A stretch of 64,000 nucleotides of DNA, from the NCBI RefSeq assembly GCF_020905345.1, contig NZ_JAJJMO010000001.1, forward strand, positions 248,001 to 312,000, read 5' to 3'. Origin of the DNA: Flavobacterium pisciphilum. GTDB lineage: Bacteria; Bacteroidota; Bacteroidia; Flavobacteriales; Flavobacteriaceae. Positions 17,441-27,236 of this stretch are shown piece after piece. The stretch's first letter is position 1, and each line of letters begins with the position of its first letter. The notes under the pieces were generated by a model that saw only the letters and a program-made list of their open reading frames with translations, made no database searches and was not told the DNA's origin. Position numbers and translations under genes: made by a program.

Positions 17441-20044
17441 ATGAGGGAAAAGGCATTATTGAAAAATTTACAAAACACATTTTTACTACTATTATTAATA
17501 GGTAGTAGTACAATTATTGCGCAGAAAAAAGACAGAAAAAGTAAAAAAGAAAAAACAGAACAAGTTAAAGATTCTACTAGCAACAAAAAAGGGAAAAAAT
17601 ATAATGACCTAATAAAAGATGCTACTGTTAAAAAAGGATTATTTAACATCATACAAGTTAAAACTGATCTTTATCTTGAAATAAATGATTCTCTTTTTCA
17701 AAGAGAGTTTCTTGTGGTAAATAAAATTTCGAATGTCCCAATGCAAGTTAATGAGGCTGGACTAAACAAAGGAATGAATTATGAGAATAAGATAATCACT
17801 TTCCATAAAGACCTTGTAGCTAAAAAAGTATGGGTAAAATCATCTGTTCCTAGCGTTTCTTCTCCTAAAGATGATGCAATAACAGCTTCTGTTAATAATA
17901 ATTTTTCAGAATCTATTATAGAGGTTTTTGATATTGAAACAAAAAACAATGATTCAACTGCGGTTGTAATAAAAGCAAATAAAGTTTTTGACGGAAAACA
18001 AAAAAGCTTCAATGATATTTTAAGTAGCATTGGATTTGGTGGTTCTGTTAAATCGGAACTGTCTTATATAGAGTTTGCAAAATCTTTTCCTAAAAATATA
18101 GTTGTTAAATCACAGCTTACGACCTCAGTAAGTGAAGGTGGTGGTCCTGCCCTATCGGTTACACTTGGAGTAACTAGCAATATTATTTTATTAGACAAGG
18201 TACCTATGCAACCTCGTTTTTCAGATAAACGTATTGGATATTTCACTGAAAAACACTGGTATTTTAGTGACGCTCAACACGCAATGCGTGAAAAGGAATT
18301 AATTACTCGTTGGAGATTAGAGCCTAAAAAAGAAGACATTGAAAAATACCGTAGAGGAGAATTGGTTGAACCAAAAAAACCTATCGTTTATTATATTGAT
18401 CCATCTACACCAAAACAATGGCGTTCTTATATTATAGAGGGTGTTCGTGACTGGCAAGTAGCTTTTGAAAAAGCTGGATTTAAAAATGCAGTTATTGCAA
18501 AAGAACCTACTGAAGAAGATACAGATTTTGATATCGATGATGTACGTTACTCAGTAATTACTTATGTAGCTTCTCCAAAATCGAATGCTATGGGACCTGC
18601 AGTTGTTGATCCTAGAAGCGGTGAAATAATTGAATCAGACATTATCTGGTGGCATAACGTAATGACTTCATTACACAGCTGGATGCGTATTCAAACTGGT
18701 GTAATTGACCCTAAAGCTAGAGGGAATAAATTTAGCGACGAACATATGGGTGAGGCTATCCGATTTGTTTCTTCTCATGAAGTTGGACATACTTTTGGTT
18801 TAAAACACAATATGGGATCTTCATTTGCTTATGATGTTGAATCTCTTCGTTCTAAAGATTTTACAGCAAAAATGGGTGGAACAGCTCCATCAATCATGGA
18901 TTATGCTCGTTACAATTATATCGCACAACCAGAAGATCATGTAGAAGCTATTACACCAAAAATTGGTGAATATGATAAATATGCTATCGAATGGGGATAC
19001 AGATGGTATCCAGAAGAAAAAGAAGAGCATACCGCTTTAAATAGCTTAATTACAAAACACCAAGATGATCCAATTTATTTTTATGGAGAACAACAAGATG
19101 GTGATAGTACAATAGATCCACGTTCACAATCGGAAGATTTAGGAAACGATGCAATGAAAGCAAGTGAATACGGGCTTAAAAACTTAAAACGTGTTGTAAA
19201 TAATATTTTAGACTGGACGTATGATAAAGACGAATCTTACTACGAAACAGGTAAACTTTATATTGGTACAATAGGACAATGGCAACTTTATAACAGACAC
19301 GTATTAAATAATCTTGGAGGTATCTACCTAAACACAACTGTTCACGGTGATAACAAAGCAAGTTATATACCAGTTCCAGCTTCAATTCAAAAAAGAGCTG
19401 TAGCCTATTTATTAAAAAATAGTATCACTATTCCAGAATGGTTGTTTTTTAATCCAATATTAGATAAAACAAATCCTTTAAAAGATTCTCCTCTTGGACC
19501 ATACGAATATACTCCTTATACCCTAGCAAGAGAATTACAATACGGTATTTTATACAGTATGCTTAGTGATGATCGTTTATTGCGAATTACTGAAAATGAA
19601 TTATTTCAACGTAATGGAGCTAAAGAAAATGTGTTTACAGTAACACAATTATTTAAAACACTACGTCAGAATATTTTTGCTCCTACAATTCAAAATAAAT
19701 CGTTAACGATTATGGAGCGTATGACACAAAAGAATTATATCGATGTGCTTATTGTTTCTACAAACAAACTTTTTGAGAAAACAGATGGCAAGAAAATTAT
19801 TGAAATACAACAGAATTTAAACATTCCTCATTTATGTAATCATTTAGATGAATCAAGAATGGCACGCAATATCAATCAATCCTCTCTTAAAAGAGTTTCA
19901 GAAGTTACATCTGATAAAAAAGGAGAATTAAGACAAATATTACAATTATTAAGAACTAAGAAAAATATTGGAAATCAAGAAACACAAAACCATTATTTTG
20001 ATTTAATTCAACGAATAGAGAAAGCTTTAAATACCACACTATAA
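17441..20044 (+). CDS. secreted zinc-dependent metalloprotease (metzincin-like, DUF5117/DUF4953 type)
   Basis: 867 residues. The signal peptide ends near IIAQ (residue 28), then a Lys-rich linker (29-53), a DUF5117-like region (about 75-300) and a catalytic region. The zinc site is HEVGHTFGLKH (446-456) with His446, Glu447, His450, Gly453 and His456, i.e. the metzincin HExxHxxGxxH pattern, followed by the conserved SIMDYARYNYIAQPED. These large proteases are common in Bacteroidota beside SusC/SusD pairs and are thought to act in the periplasm or outside the cell. It lies 24 bases upstream of susC-like and probably provides peptides or processes a protein for uptake. The substrate is unproven. 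Confidence 0.88.
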   Translation: MREKALLKNLQNTFLLLLLIGSSTIIAQKKDRKSKKEKTEQVKDSTSNKKGKKYNDLIKDATVKKGLFNIIQVKTDLYLEINDSLFQREFLVVNKISNVPMQVNEAGLNKGMNYENKIITFHKDLVAKKVWVKSSVPSVSSPKDDAITASVNNNFSESIIEVFDIETKNNDSTAVVIKANKVFDGKQKSFNDILSSIGFGGSVKSELSYIEFAKSFPKNIVVKSQLTTSVSEGGGPALSVTLGVTSNIILLDKVPMQPRFSDKRIGYFTEKHWYFSDAQHAMREKELITRWRLEPKKEDIEKYRRGELVEPKKPIVYYIDPSTPKQWRSYIIEGVRDWQVAFEKAGFKNAVIAKEPTEEDTDFDIDDVRYSVITYVASPKSNAMGPAVVDPRSGEIIESDIIWWHNVMTSLHSWMRIQTGVIDPKARGNKFSDEHMGEAIRFVSSHEVGHTFGLKHNMGSSFAYDVESLRSKDFTAKMGGTAPSIMDYARYNYIAQPEDHVEAITPKIGEYDKYAIEWGYRWYPEEKEEHTALNSLITKHQDDPIYFYGEQQDGDSTIDPRSQSEDLGNDAMKASEYGLKNLKRVVNNILDWTYDKDESYYETGKLYIGTIGQWQLYNRHVLNNLGGIYLNTTVHGDNKASYIPVPASIQKRAVAYLLKNSITIPEWLFFNPILDKTNPLKDSPLGPYEYTPYTLARELQYGILYSMLSDDRLLRITENELFQRNGAKENVFTVTQLFKTLRQNIFAPTIQNKSLTIMERMTQKNYIDVLIVSTNKLFEKTDGKKIIEIQQNLNIPHLCNHLDESRMARNINQSSLKRVSEVTSDKKGELRQILQLLRTKKNIGNQETQNHYFDLIQRIEKALNTTL

Positions 20045-20068
20045 ACCTTTATCCTAATTAAACCAGAA

Positions 20069-23000
20069 ATGAAAAAATTAATTTACATCTTGAGCTTATT
20101 CCTGACCGTTGTCGGGTATGCACAAGAAACTCGTACAATTACTGGAAAAGTAATTGATTATCAAGACAAATTACCTATACCAGGTGCAACAGTTTATGTT
20201 GAAAACAGTTCGGTCTCAAACAGTACAAACCAAAAAGGTGTTATCGAAAGCGCTAGTATTGGAACTGTTACCGATTTTGATGGTAATTTTGAATTGAAAA
20301 TAGACAAGAACACGACTAGCGTACGTGTAACCTTCATGGGGTACCAATCGTACACCATTAACATCACATCTCAAAAAAGTTATAGCATTTCTTTAAAAGC
20401 TGACTTAAGCGAACTTAAAGAAGTTGTTGTAACTGGTTACCAAAAAATTGAAAAAAGAAAATTAACTTCGGCTGTAGCCAAAGTTAATATGGCCGACATA
20501 CAACAAGCGGGTGTTGCCAGTTTGGATCAATTGTTAGTAGGTCAAGTTGCTGGTGTTGCTGTAACTCAAGCTACAGGAGCTCCAGGTGCCATTGCAAAAA
20601 TTAGAGTACGTGGTACAGCGTCGATTTCTGGCTCACAAGATCCGTTATGGGTGTTAGATGGTTTGCCATTAGAAAGCAATGATGTTCCTAAGAACTTTGA
20701 TAAAGACAATATAGATGAATTAAATAACTTCTCTATTGCGGGTTTAAATCCTGATGATATTAAAGATATTACAATCTTAAAAGATGCTGCTGCTACTGCC
20801 ATTTATGGTGCTAGAGCTGCAAATGGAGTCATTGTTGTTACTACAAAAAAAGGTAAAAAGGGAAGCATGAAAGTAAACTTTACTGCTAATACTTTTGTTA
20901 CTCAAAAACCAGATTTTTCAAAATTAAATCTTTTAAACTCATCTCAAAAAGTAGATCTAGAATTAGGATTAGCTGGTCGATCTGACTTAACATATAGAGA
21001 CAGTGGCGGAGAAGTTACTCGTATCTTAAATCAAGCTAATGAATTAGGAGCTTATAGAACTGGAGGCTTTTCTGCATTGTCATCTGACACTCAGAATTCT
21101 ATTAATAACTTAAGAAATAACAATACGAATTGGGGTAATCTATTATACCAAACCGCTATAAACACGCAATATGGTGTAAGTTTTTCTGGTGGTGGTGAAA
21201 AATCTGATTATTACTTCTCTTTAGGAGCTTATAATGAAGAAGGTGCTACAATTGGTACTGGATACGACAGATACAATATTACTTTAAAAAATAATTTTGA
21301 AGTTACCGATAAATTAAATATTGGTATTGGATTATTTGGATCTGAAAGTAAAACAAAATCATACATAACAGACACAGACGGATTTACAAATCCAGCAAAT
21401 TACTCAAGATCAGTAAATCCATATTTAACACCATATAATGCTGATGGAAGTTATAACTACGATAAAGATATTAGTGGTTATTCTGAAACTTATTTACCTT
21501 TTAACTTTATTGAAGAGAGAGAAAATTCATCTTACGAATTAAAAAACAGAGCCATTAAAGCTATACTTGATATAGATTACAGAATTACAAAAGGGCTAAA
21601 AGCAAGTACCCAATTTGGTTTACAATTTGACAACACATCTAGTGAAAAATTTGCAGATAAAGACACTTATTACACTAGAAAAGAAAGAGAAAAATCACTT
21701 AGATTTAGCAATGGTACCCAAAGTTACTTTCTACCGTTAGGAGGAATTATCCAAAATAATAATACTGACTTTTTTCAATACAACTGGAAAACAATGTTAA
21801 ACTATTCGACTGTTATCAATGAGAAACACGAGTTGGAAGTTATGGCAGGAAGTGAATTGAGAAGAAATTACAACACTAGTATTGCAACCAAAGCATTTGG
21901 ATACGATAGAAAAACATTAACTTCTACTCAAATAATTTTCCCTAACGCAGAGATTGCAAACCGACCTGCTTATAGAGCCTATAAAAAGTCTGAAAATGAA
22001 AATGCATTTGCTTCCTTTTTTGCAACAGCATCTTATACCTATGATAGAAAATACACCTTTTTCGGAAGTGTTCGTTATGATGGTTCTGACTTATTTGGTG
22101 TAGATCCAAAATACAAATATTTACCACTTTGGGCAGCTTCTGCTTCATGGTTAGTGTCTGAAGAGGATTTCCTAAAAGGTAATGAAACAGTATCTAACTT
22201 AAGATTACGTGCTTCTTATGGACTACAAGGGAATATAGACAAAGGAACGTCTCCGTTTGTTGTAGGAGAATATGGTAATACAACTCTTTTACCAGGACAA
22301 TCTGAATCTACCATTACAATATTAAGCCCTCCAAACGATAAATTAAGATGGGAAAAAACAGAAAATACCAACTTTGGTATGGATCTAGGTTTATTCAACA
22401 ATCGTATTAGTATCGTTACTGATGTATACGGAAGAAAAAGTAGTGATTTAATTGGTGTTCAATCACTTCCTGTTGAAAACGGATTTGAATTCACTACCTT
22501 AAACTGGGCGCAAGTTTCTAATAAAGGTTTTGAGATTGCAATGGCAACTAAAAATATTGATCGTCCAAATTTTAAATGGACAACTAATATCAATTTCTCA
22601 CACAATAAGAGCAATGTTGATCGTATGCAAATAAGAGAAAACACTCTTACCCCGTCAATAGAAGGATACCCTGTGAGAGCAGTATTTGCTTTAAAAACAG
22701 CTGGAATAGATGAGAATGGATATCCATTATTTGTAAATAAAAATGGAGAAACTGTAAACACACAAACATTCTTCCAATTATACGATGCTTTAGCAGAAAT
22801 TATACCTGGAGAATTCTCACAATCTAAACTTGATGCTAAAGGGATAAGAGATTTATTTACCTATGCTGGAGATTTAGATCCTAAATTTACTGGTGGTTTT
22901 ACCAATACTTTCAAAATTCATGATTTTGATATTACAGTCGCAACCACTTTTAATATTAAGCAAACTGTTGTTGAAACACCTCCATACAATGGAACATTGG

Positions 23001-23407
23001 TTGATCGTGGACAAAACTTTACAACAGACATCTTAAATGCTTGGTCACCTAACAATACTGGATCGAACCTACCAGGAATTGTGAGCAAAAATTCAGGTAC
23101 TGGTGATTCTTGGATGGCGCATAATTGGTATTCTGGTGGAAATTCAATAAATACCAATAAATATTTAGATACTTGGGTACATGAAATGAGTTATATGAGA
23201 TTAAGTAGTTTACGTTTCGGATATACTTTACCAAAAAAATCAATCCAAAAAATGTTTGTTGATAGTATCAGATTCAGTATTGAAGGAAGAAATTTATTTG
23301 TTATTAGCTCAGACTACAAAGGATATTTTGACCCAGAGACTTATGGAAATATCTACGCGCAGCCTATCCCTAAATCATTAACATTAGGATGTAACATAAC
23401 TTTTTAA
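20069..23407 (+). CDS. SusC/RagA family TonB-linked outer-membrane protein
   Basis: 1112-residue TonB-dependent transporter of the SusC type. Signal peptide 1-19 (ending GYAQE), CarboxypepD_reg-like domain (about 24-115, with an unusual insertion SSVSNSTNQKGVIESAS), TonB-box-like LKEVVVTGY (about 118-126), plug with DPLWVLDGLPLE and DITILKDAAATAIYGARAANGVIVV, then the large barrel ending in ITF. It forms a lidded transporter with the SusD lipoprotein encoded 10 bases downstream. The neighbouring protease and the absence of glycoside hydrolases suggest import of peptides or protein fragments rather than glycans; this is inferred from context. Confidence 0.93.
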   Translation: MKKLIYILSLFLTVVGYAQETRTITGKVIDYQDKLPIPGATVYVENSSVSNSTNQKGVIESASIGTVTDFDGNFELKIDKNTTSVRVTFMGYQSYTINITSQKSYSISLKADLSELKEVVVTGYQKIEKRKLTSAVAKVNMADIQQAGVASLDQLLVGQVAGVAVTQATGAPGAIAKIRVRGTASISGSQDPLWVLDGLPLESNDVPKNFDKDNIDELNNFSIAGLNPDDIKDITILKDAAATAIYGARAANGVIVVTTKKGKKGSMKVNFTANTFVTQKPDFSKLNLLNSSQKVDLELGLAGRSDLTYRDSGGEVTRILNQANELGAYRTGGFSALSSDTQNSINNLRNNNTNWGNLLYQTAINTQYGVSFSGGGEKSDYYFSLGAYNEEGATIGTGYDRYNITLKNNFEVTDKLNIGIGLFGSESKTKSYITDTDGFTNPANYSRSVNPYLTPYNADGSYNYDKDISGYSETYLPFNFIEERENSSYELKNRAIKAILDIDYRITKGLKASTQFGLQFDNTSSEKFADKDTYYTRKEREKSLRFSNGTQSYFLPLGGIIQNNNTDFFQYNWKTMLNYSTVINEKHELEVMAGSELRRNYNTSIATKAFGYDRKTLTSTQIIFPNAEIANRPAYRAYKKSENENAFASFFATASYTYDRKYTFFGSVRYDGSDLFGVDPKYKYLPLWAASASWLVSEEDFLKGNETVSNLRLRASYGLQGNIDKGTSPFVVGEYGNTTLLPGQSESTITILSPPNDKLRWEKTENTNFGMDLGLFNNRISIVTDVYGRKSSDLIGVQSLPVENGFEFTTLNWAQVSNKGFEIAMATKNIDRPNFKWTTNINFSHNKSNVDRMQIRENTLTPSIEGYPVRAVFALKTAGIDENGYPLFVNKNGETVNTQTFFQLYDALAEIIPGEFSQSKLDAKGIRDLFTYAGDLDPKFTGGFTNTFKIHDFDITVATTFNIKQTVVETPPYNGTLVDRGQNFTTDILNAWSPNNTGSNLPGIVSKNSGTGDSWMAHNWYSGGNSINTNKYLDTWVHEMSYMRLSSLRFGYTLPKKSIQKMFVDSIRFSIEGRNLFVISSDYKGYFDPETYGNIYAQPIPKSLTLGCNITF

Positions 23408-23417
23408 TTAATTTAAG

Positions 23418-24737
23418 ATGAAAAATATATCAAAATACCTATTCCTTTTTGTAGCTGCGTTAGTAGCTTCAAGCTGTGATGATTACCTTGACGTAAAACC
23501 AGTGGGTAAAGTAATTCCTGAAACACTTACAGAATTTAGAGCGGTTCTTACTAAAGGATATTCTACTTTTCCTTTGCATAAATCACTTACTGCTTTAAGA
23601 GGAGATGAAATGCTTCTTGAAGAGGAGAGTAATGATTTTGCATTCTATAAGGATAACTATATGTGGAATGATGCAAATCCAGATCTTATTTCTACAAAAT
23701 TTCCTTACGCAGGATTATACAATTGTATTTTTTATACCAATGTAATCATTAATGAAGCTAGTAATAAACTGGAAGCTTCACCAGAAAAAGATCAATTGGT
23801 TGGAGAAGCATACGCACTAAGAGCCCTTGCTTATTTTGATTTAGTTAACTTATTCGGGAAACAATACGATGCAACAACTGCAGGTTCAGACAGAGGTGTT
23901 CCATTGGCATTAAAGATAGATTTAGAACAAGCCTATATTCCAGAAAGCGTATCAGTTATTTATGCTCAAATTCATTCGGATAAAGAAGCTGCAAAAAAAT
24001 TACTAAACCTAGATACTCAAGCCAAAGGACTTAACTATCGTTTTTCTAAAGCAGCATTGTATACAATGGAGTCTCGTGTATACTTGTACCAAAAACAATG
24101 GGATAAAGCGCTACAGGCAGCTGATAAAGCAATGTCAATTAACAATTCTTTGGTTGACTTAAATGTTACTCCTATTTTGCCAAATAATTATGATACAAAA
24201 GAATCAATAATGGCACTTGAAGAAACGTTTGAAAATAAAATAAAAAGATCAGCTTATGCAGCTCCTACTTTAACAGACGTATACGACAAGACAAATGACT
24301 TGCGTTTTAAATTGTATTTTCAAGTAAGCGGCAGCAAATTTGTATTTAAAAAAGGTGGAGAGTTAAATCAAAAAAGTACATTTAGAACTGCCGAATTGTA
24401 TTTGACCAAAGCAGAAACTTCTGTACAATTAAATGACCTTGCAACTGCAAGAACAACTATATTGAATTTCATTAAAACCCGATATAATACCACAGGTTTC
24501 GCTCAATTGAGCACAAAGATTAGTGCTATGAATCAAACAGATCTTCTTGATTTTGTATACCAAGAAAGACAACGTGAGTTTGCCATTGAAGGGCACCGTT
24601 GGTTTGATTTAAGAAGAACTACTCAAAAACAAATCTTGCATACACTGGCTGGCAAGACTTATACTTTGATCCAAAACGATCCGAGATATACGTTACCTTT
24701 CCCATTAGATGCAAGGTTAAACAATCCAGAATTGTAA
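23418..24737 (+). CDS. SusD/RagB family nutrient-binding lipoprotein
   Basis: 439 residues. Lipobox VASSC with Cys20, so it is a surface lipoprotein, followed by DDYLDVKPVGKVIPETLTEFRAVL, a typical SusD N-terminus. The TPR-like helical core has EAYALRALAYFDLVNLFGKQY and SKAALYTMESRVYLYQKQWDKALQAADKAM. The C-terminal signature QERQREFAIEGHRWFDLRRT is diagnostic. It caps the SusC-like transporter encoded directly upstream. A terminator follows 8 bases after the stop. Confidence 0.93.
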   Translation: MKNISKYLFLFVAALVASSCDDYLDVKPVGKVIPETLTEFRAVLTKGYSTFPLHKSLTALRGDEMLLEEESNDFAFYKDNYMWNDANPDLISTKFPYAGLYNCIFYTNVIINEASNKLEASPEKDQLVGEAYALRALAYFDLVNLFGKQYDATTAGSDRGVPLALKIDLEQAYIPESVSVIYAQIHSDKEAAKKLLNLDTQAKGLNYRFSKAALYTMESRVYLYQKQWDKALQAADKAMSINNSLVDLNVTPILPNNYDTKESIMALEETFENKIKRSAYAAPTLTDVYDKTNDLRFKLYFQVSGSKFVFKKGGELNQKSTFRTAELYLTKAETSVQLNDLATARTTILNFIKTRYNTTGFAQLSTKISAMNQTDLLDFVYQERQREFAIEGHRWFDLRRTTQKQILHTLAGKTYTLIQNDPRYTLPFPLDARLNNPEL

Positions 24738-24744
24738 ATTAATT

Positions 24745-24774
24745 AGCTCCGTTTTTTAACGGAGCTTTTTTTTT
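24745..24774 (+). terminator. terminator after the susD-like gene
   Basis: AGCTCCGTT / AACGGAGCT arms with a four-base loop and nine T residues. It separates the SusC/SusD transcript from the following response regulator. Confidence 0.88.
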
Positions 24775-24781
24775 AACTTTG
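24774..24781 (+). promoter_or_regulatory. -7 element of the LytTR regulator gene
   Basis: TAACTTTG matches TAnnTTTG, 17 bases before the ATG. It overlaps the end of the terminator T-run, so termination and re-initiation are packed together. Confidence 0.55.
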
Positions 24782-24798
24782 CAAAAAAATAAGGATAA

Positions 24799-25557
24799 AT
24801 GAAAATAGTAATTATTGAAGACGAACATCTAGCTTCAAGTTATCTAAAATCAATTCTGGAACAGCAAAGTATAATTACTATAAGTAAAATAACTTTGATA
24901 AAATCAGTGAAAGATGCGGTTGCCTTTTTCAAAGAAAACACTGTAGATCTTGCTTTCATGGATATTCATCTTGGAGATGGTAAAAGCCTTGATATTTTTG
25001 AAAAAACTACTATTTCATGCCCTGTAATTTTTATTACTGCTTATGACTCTTATGCTGTAAAAGTTTTTAAACATTTTACAATCGACTATCTTCTTAAACC
25101 CTACGAGGAAGAAGAGTTACTTGAAGCCTTAGCGAAATATAAAAATATAAAAGAAACATTCAATCCCAATCCAATAGTTGAATCACTTGTTGCACTTGAA
25201 AATCAAACCAACGTTCAACATCATTTTTTGGTAAATCACAGGGATAAACTTATTTCTGTAAACGACCAAAGCATTGCTTATTTTTACGCTACAGGAAAAC
25301 ATCTTTTTATTTATACAAACTCTGGCAATAGCTATTTTTACAATAGCAATCTAAAAGAGCTAATCAATAAACTTGACCCTACCCTATTCTTTAAAGTAAA
25401 TCGAAAATATATTTTAAACCGAAATCACATTCAAGAAATTATTAAGCATTCTAGTCAAAAAATTGAATTGCTATTAAACATAACCATGCCAGATACAGAT
25501 CCGATTATCTTGAGTAAAAAAGAAATTAATAACTTTAAAAATTGGCTCGATTCGTAA
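24799..25557 (+). CDS. LytTR-family response regulator
   Basis: 252 residues. Receiver domain (1-120) with Glu7-Asp8-Glu9, phospho-acceptor Asp55 in LAFMDIHLGDG, the switch Thr in IFITAYD and Lys in DYLLKPYEEEE. The LytTR DNA-binding domain (about 150-250) has the family pattern ISVNDQSIAYFYATGKHLFIY and LFFKVNRKYILNRNHIQEI. It is the natural partner of the LytS-type kinase that opens this gene block, and would control the protease-SusC-SusD genes lying between them. The two-component genes thus flank their likely targets, an inference from gene order. Confidence 0.92.
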   Translation: MKIVIIEDEHLASSYLKSILEQQSIITISKITLIKSVKDAVAFFKENTVDLAFMDIHLGDGKSLDIFEKTTISCPVIFITAYDSYAVKVFKHFTIDYLLKPYEEEELLEALAKYKNIKETFNPNPIVESLVALENQTNVQHHFLVNHRDKLISVNDQSIAYFYATGKHLFIYTNSGNSYFYNSNLKELINKLDPTLFFKVNRKYILNRNHIQEIIKHSSQKIELLLNITMPDTDPIILSKKEINNFKNWLDS

Positions 25558-25706
25558 CTGAGGTAATTTTAACAGAAGTATAATAAATTATGATTCTCCT
25601 ATAGAGGGTTACAATTAACTTCCCTTTAATGGTACCGCTTTATTTCCTTATATTTACAAAAACGGTAAAGATTTAAGCCGTAAATCTTTACATAATAAAT
25701 ATAGAT

Positions 25707-26357
25707 ATGAAATTAGAACACGTAGAAATCCAAACCAATGATATTCCAAAGACTATTCAGTTTTATACCCAAACTTTAGGTTTTAAAATTGTAGAGAATA
25801 ATTCAACAACCGTCTCTTTTCAAATAGGTACATCAATGTTAAAACTTGTTGAGAATAAAAGTTTTAATTCTATTTATCATCTAGCTTTTAATATTCCTAA
25901 TAATAAACTAGATGAGGCTATAAAATGGTGTGAAAACAAAATTGATTTAATTCGTATTGACGACCAAAATGTAATTACTAGGTTTGAAGCCTGGAATGCC
26001 AATGCAGTTTATTTTTATGACAACAATGGTAACTTATTAGAATTCATTGCGAGACATGATCTGAATAATTCACAAACAGAGCCATTTGATACAAAATCAA
26101 TACTTAATATTAGCGAAATAGGTATTGTACACGAACAACCATTGGTATTAGGACAAGATTTAATCAATAAACATGAGTTAAGTTTCTTTAGCAAAAATGC
26201 CAATAGCGATGTTTTTGCTGCCATTGGTGATGATGAAGGGCTACTAATCATAGTAAAACCTAATCGTAACTGGTACCCTACACAAACTCCTTCTGAGAGC
26301 AATAAAACTGCAGTTCGATTGACCAACAACAATAAAATCACCGAATTAAATTTTTAG
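25707..26357 (+). CDS. VOC-superfamily (glyoxalase/bleomycin-resistance-like) protein
   Basis: 216 residues with two VOC-type beta-alpha-beta-beta-beta modules. The first (about 1-115) has LEHVEIQTNDIPKTIQFYTQTLGFKIVENNS and YFYDNNGNLLEFIARHD with candidate metal ligands His4 and a Glu near residue 112. The second (about 127-195) is more divergent. Members are metal-dependent dioxygenases, lyases or isomerases, or drug-binding proteins; this one cannot be assigned. It is a single gene, followed by a perfect hairpin. Confidence 0.82.
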   Translation: MKLEHVEIQTNDIPKTIQFYTQTLGFKIVENNSTTVSFQIGTSMLKLVENKSFNSIYHLAFNIPNNKLDEAIKWCENKIDLIRIDDQNVITRFEAWNANAVYFYDNNGNLLEFIARHDLNNSQTEPFDTKSILNISEIGIVHEQPLVLGQDLINKHELSFFSKNANSDVFAAIGDDEGLLIIVKPNRNWYPTQTPSESNKTAVRLTNNNKITELNF

Positions 26358-26382
26358 TCGTTCCCGAATCATAAAGCCTTAT

Positions 26383-26417
26383 TTTCATGGGGAAATAAAA
26401 TACATTTCCCCATGAAA
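26383..26417. terminator. perfect hairpin after the VOC gene, weak T-run
   Basis: Arms TTTCATGGGGAAA / TTTCCCCATGAAA (13 bp) with a nine-base loop, 26 bases past the stop codon. It lacks a long T-run, so it may terminate weakly or protect the mRNA end. Confidence 0.5.
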
Positions 26418-26492
26418 TCTCTCACTACTACATTGCACTTCGTAACTTATAATATTAAAACTAAAAAAATAATATAAAAAACGCAGTTTAAT

Positions 26493-26508
26493 TATACCGA
26501 TTGGTATA
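26493..26508. promoter_or_regulatory. TetR operator O1 at the tetR promoter
   Basis: TATACCGATTGGTATA, an inverted repeat with arms TATACC/GGTATA. It overlaps the -7 element TATATTTG (26507-26514) of the tetR gene, so binding would block transcription of the regulator itself. Confidence 0.75.
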
Positions 26509-26514
26509 TATTTG
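26507..26514 (+). promoter_or_regulatory. -7 element of the tetR gene
   Basis: TATATTTG matches TAnnTTTG exactly, 21 bases before the ATG, and shares two bases with operator O1. Confidence 0.6.
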
Positions 26515-26535
26515 TATTTTATATTTCAATACATC

Positions 26536-27126
26536 ATGAGTAAAGCTGCTAGAACAAAACAATTTATAATAGAAAGAACTGCTCCTATTTTTAATATGAA
26601 AGGATACAGTGGTACATCTATGAGTGATATAACCGATGCAACTGGGCTTACAAAGGGAAGCATTTACGGTAATTTTGAGAATAAAGATGAAGTTGCCATT
26701 GCGGCTTTTAAGTACAATATAAAAAAACTTCAAGATGCATTTGCCAAAGCAATAGAAAAAGAAAAGACCTTCAAAGGAAAGCTATCAGTATATCCCCGAT
26801 TGTATTCTGACTATTATCATTTAAGAGTAACCCAAGGCGGCTGCCCTATTCTTAATACTGCAACCGAAGCCGATGATACCCATCCGGTTCTTAGAAGAAG
26901 TGTTGAAAGAGCCATAAACTTTTGGAAAGAAAAACTAGTTTTTTATATTGAGCAAGGAATACTTGCTGGAGAATTTAAAGCCAAGTCTATTGACTCTGAA
27001 AGAACAGCCTTAACAATTATCGCTATGATTGAAGGAGCCGTAATGATTAGTAAGGTAACGGGAAATCTTAAAAACTTATCCGATATCATGATTTCATTAG
27101 ATAAAATAATTGAAGGCTTAGAATAA
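26536..27126 (+). CDS. TetR-family repressor of the adjacent efflux pump
   Basis: 196 residues from the ATG at 26536; an in-frame TTG at 26512 lies inside the promoter and is rejected. The N-terminal helix-turn-helix (about 8-52) has TAPIFNMKGYSGTSMSDITDATGLTKGSIYGNFENKDEVAIAAF. The ligand-binding part contains a TetR_C-like CPILNTATEADDTHPVLRR stretch. Three copies of the same 16-bp operator flank this gene and the MFS gene, indicating self-regulation and repression of the pump until an effector binds. Confidence 0.9.
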   Translation: MSKAARTKQFIIERTAPIFNMKGYSGTSMSDITDATGLTKGSIYGNFENKDEVAIAAFKYNIKKLQDAFAKAIEKEKTFKGKLSVYPRLYSDYYHLRVTQGGCPILNTATEADDTHPVLRRSVERAINFWKEKLVFYIEQGILAGEFKAKSIDSERTALTIIAMIEGAVMISKVTGNLKNLSDIMISLDKIIEGLE

Positions 27127-27152
27127 AATTCAGCCTTTTTTTTAAAACAAAA

Positions 27153-27168
27153 TATACCGATTGGTATA
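27153..27168. promoter_or_regulatory. TetR operator O2 upstream of the MFS gene
   Basis: TATACCGATTGGTATA, identical to O1, 26 bases past the tetR stop codon. Confidence 0.75.
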
Positions 27169-27205
27169 AAATAACAATAAACAAACTCTTTTTTTTAATC
27201 AAAAA

Positions 27206-27221
27206 TATATCAATCGGTATA
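27206..27221. promoter_or_regulatory. TetR operator O3 just before the MFS start
   Basis: TATATCAATCGGTATA, the reverse complement of O1/O2 with one base changed (C to T in one arm), ending 15 bases before the ATG. Confidence 0.7.
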
Positions 27222-27236
27222 ATTAAGAATTCCTTT

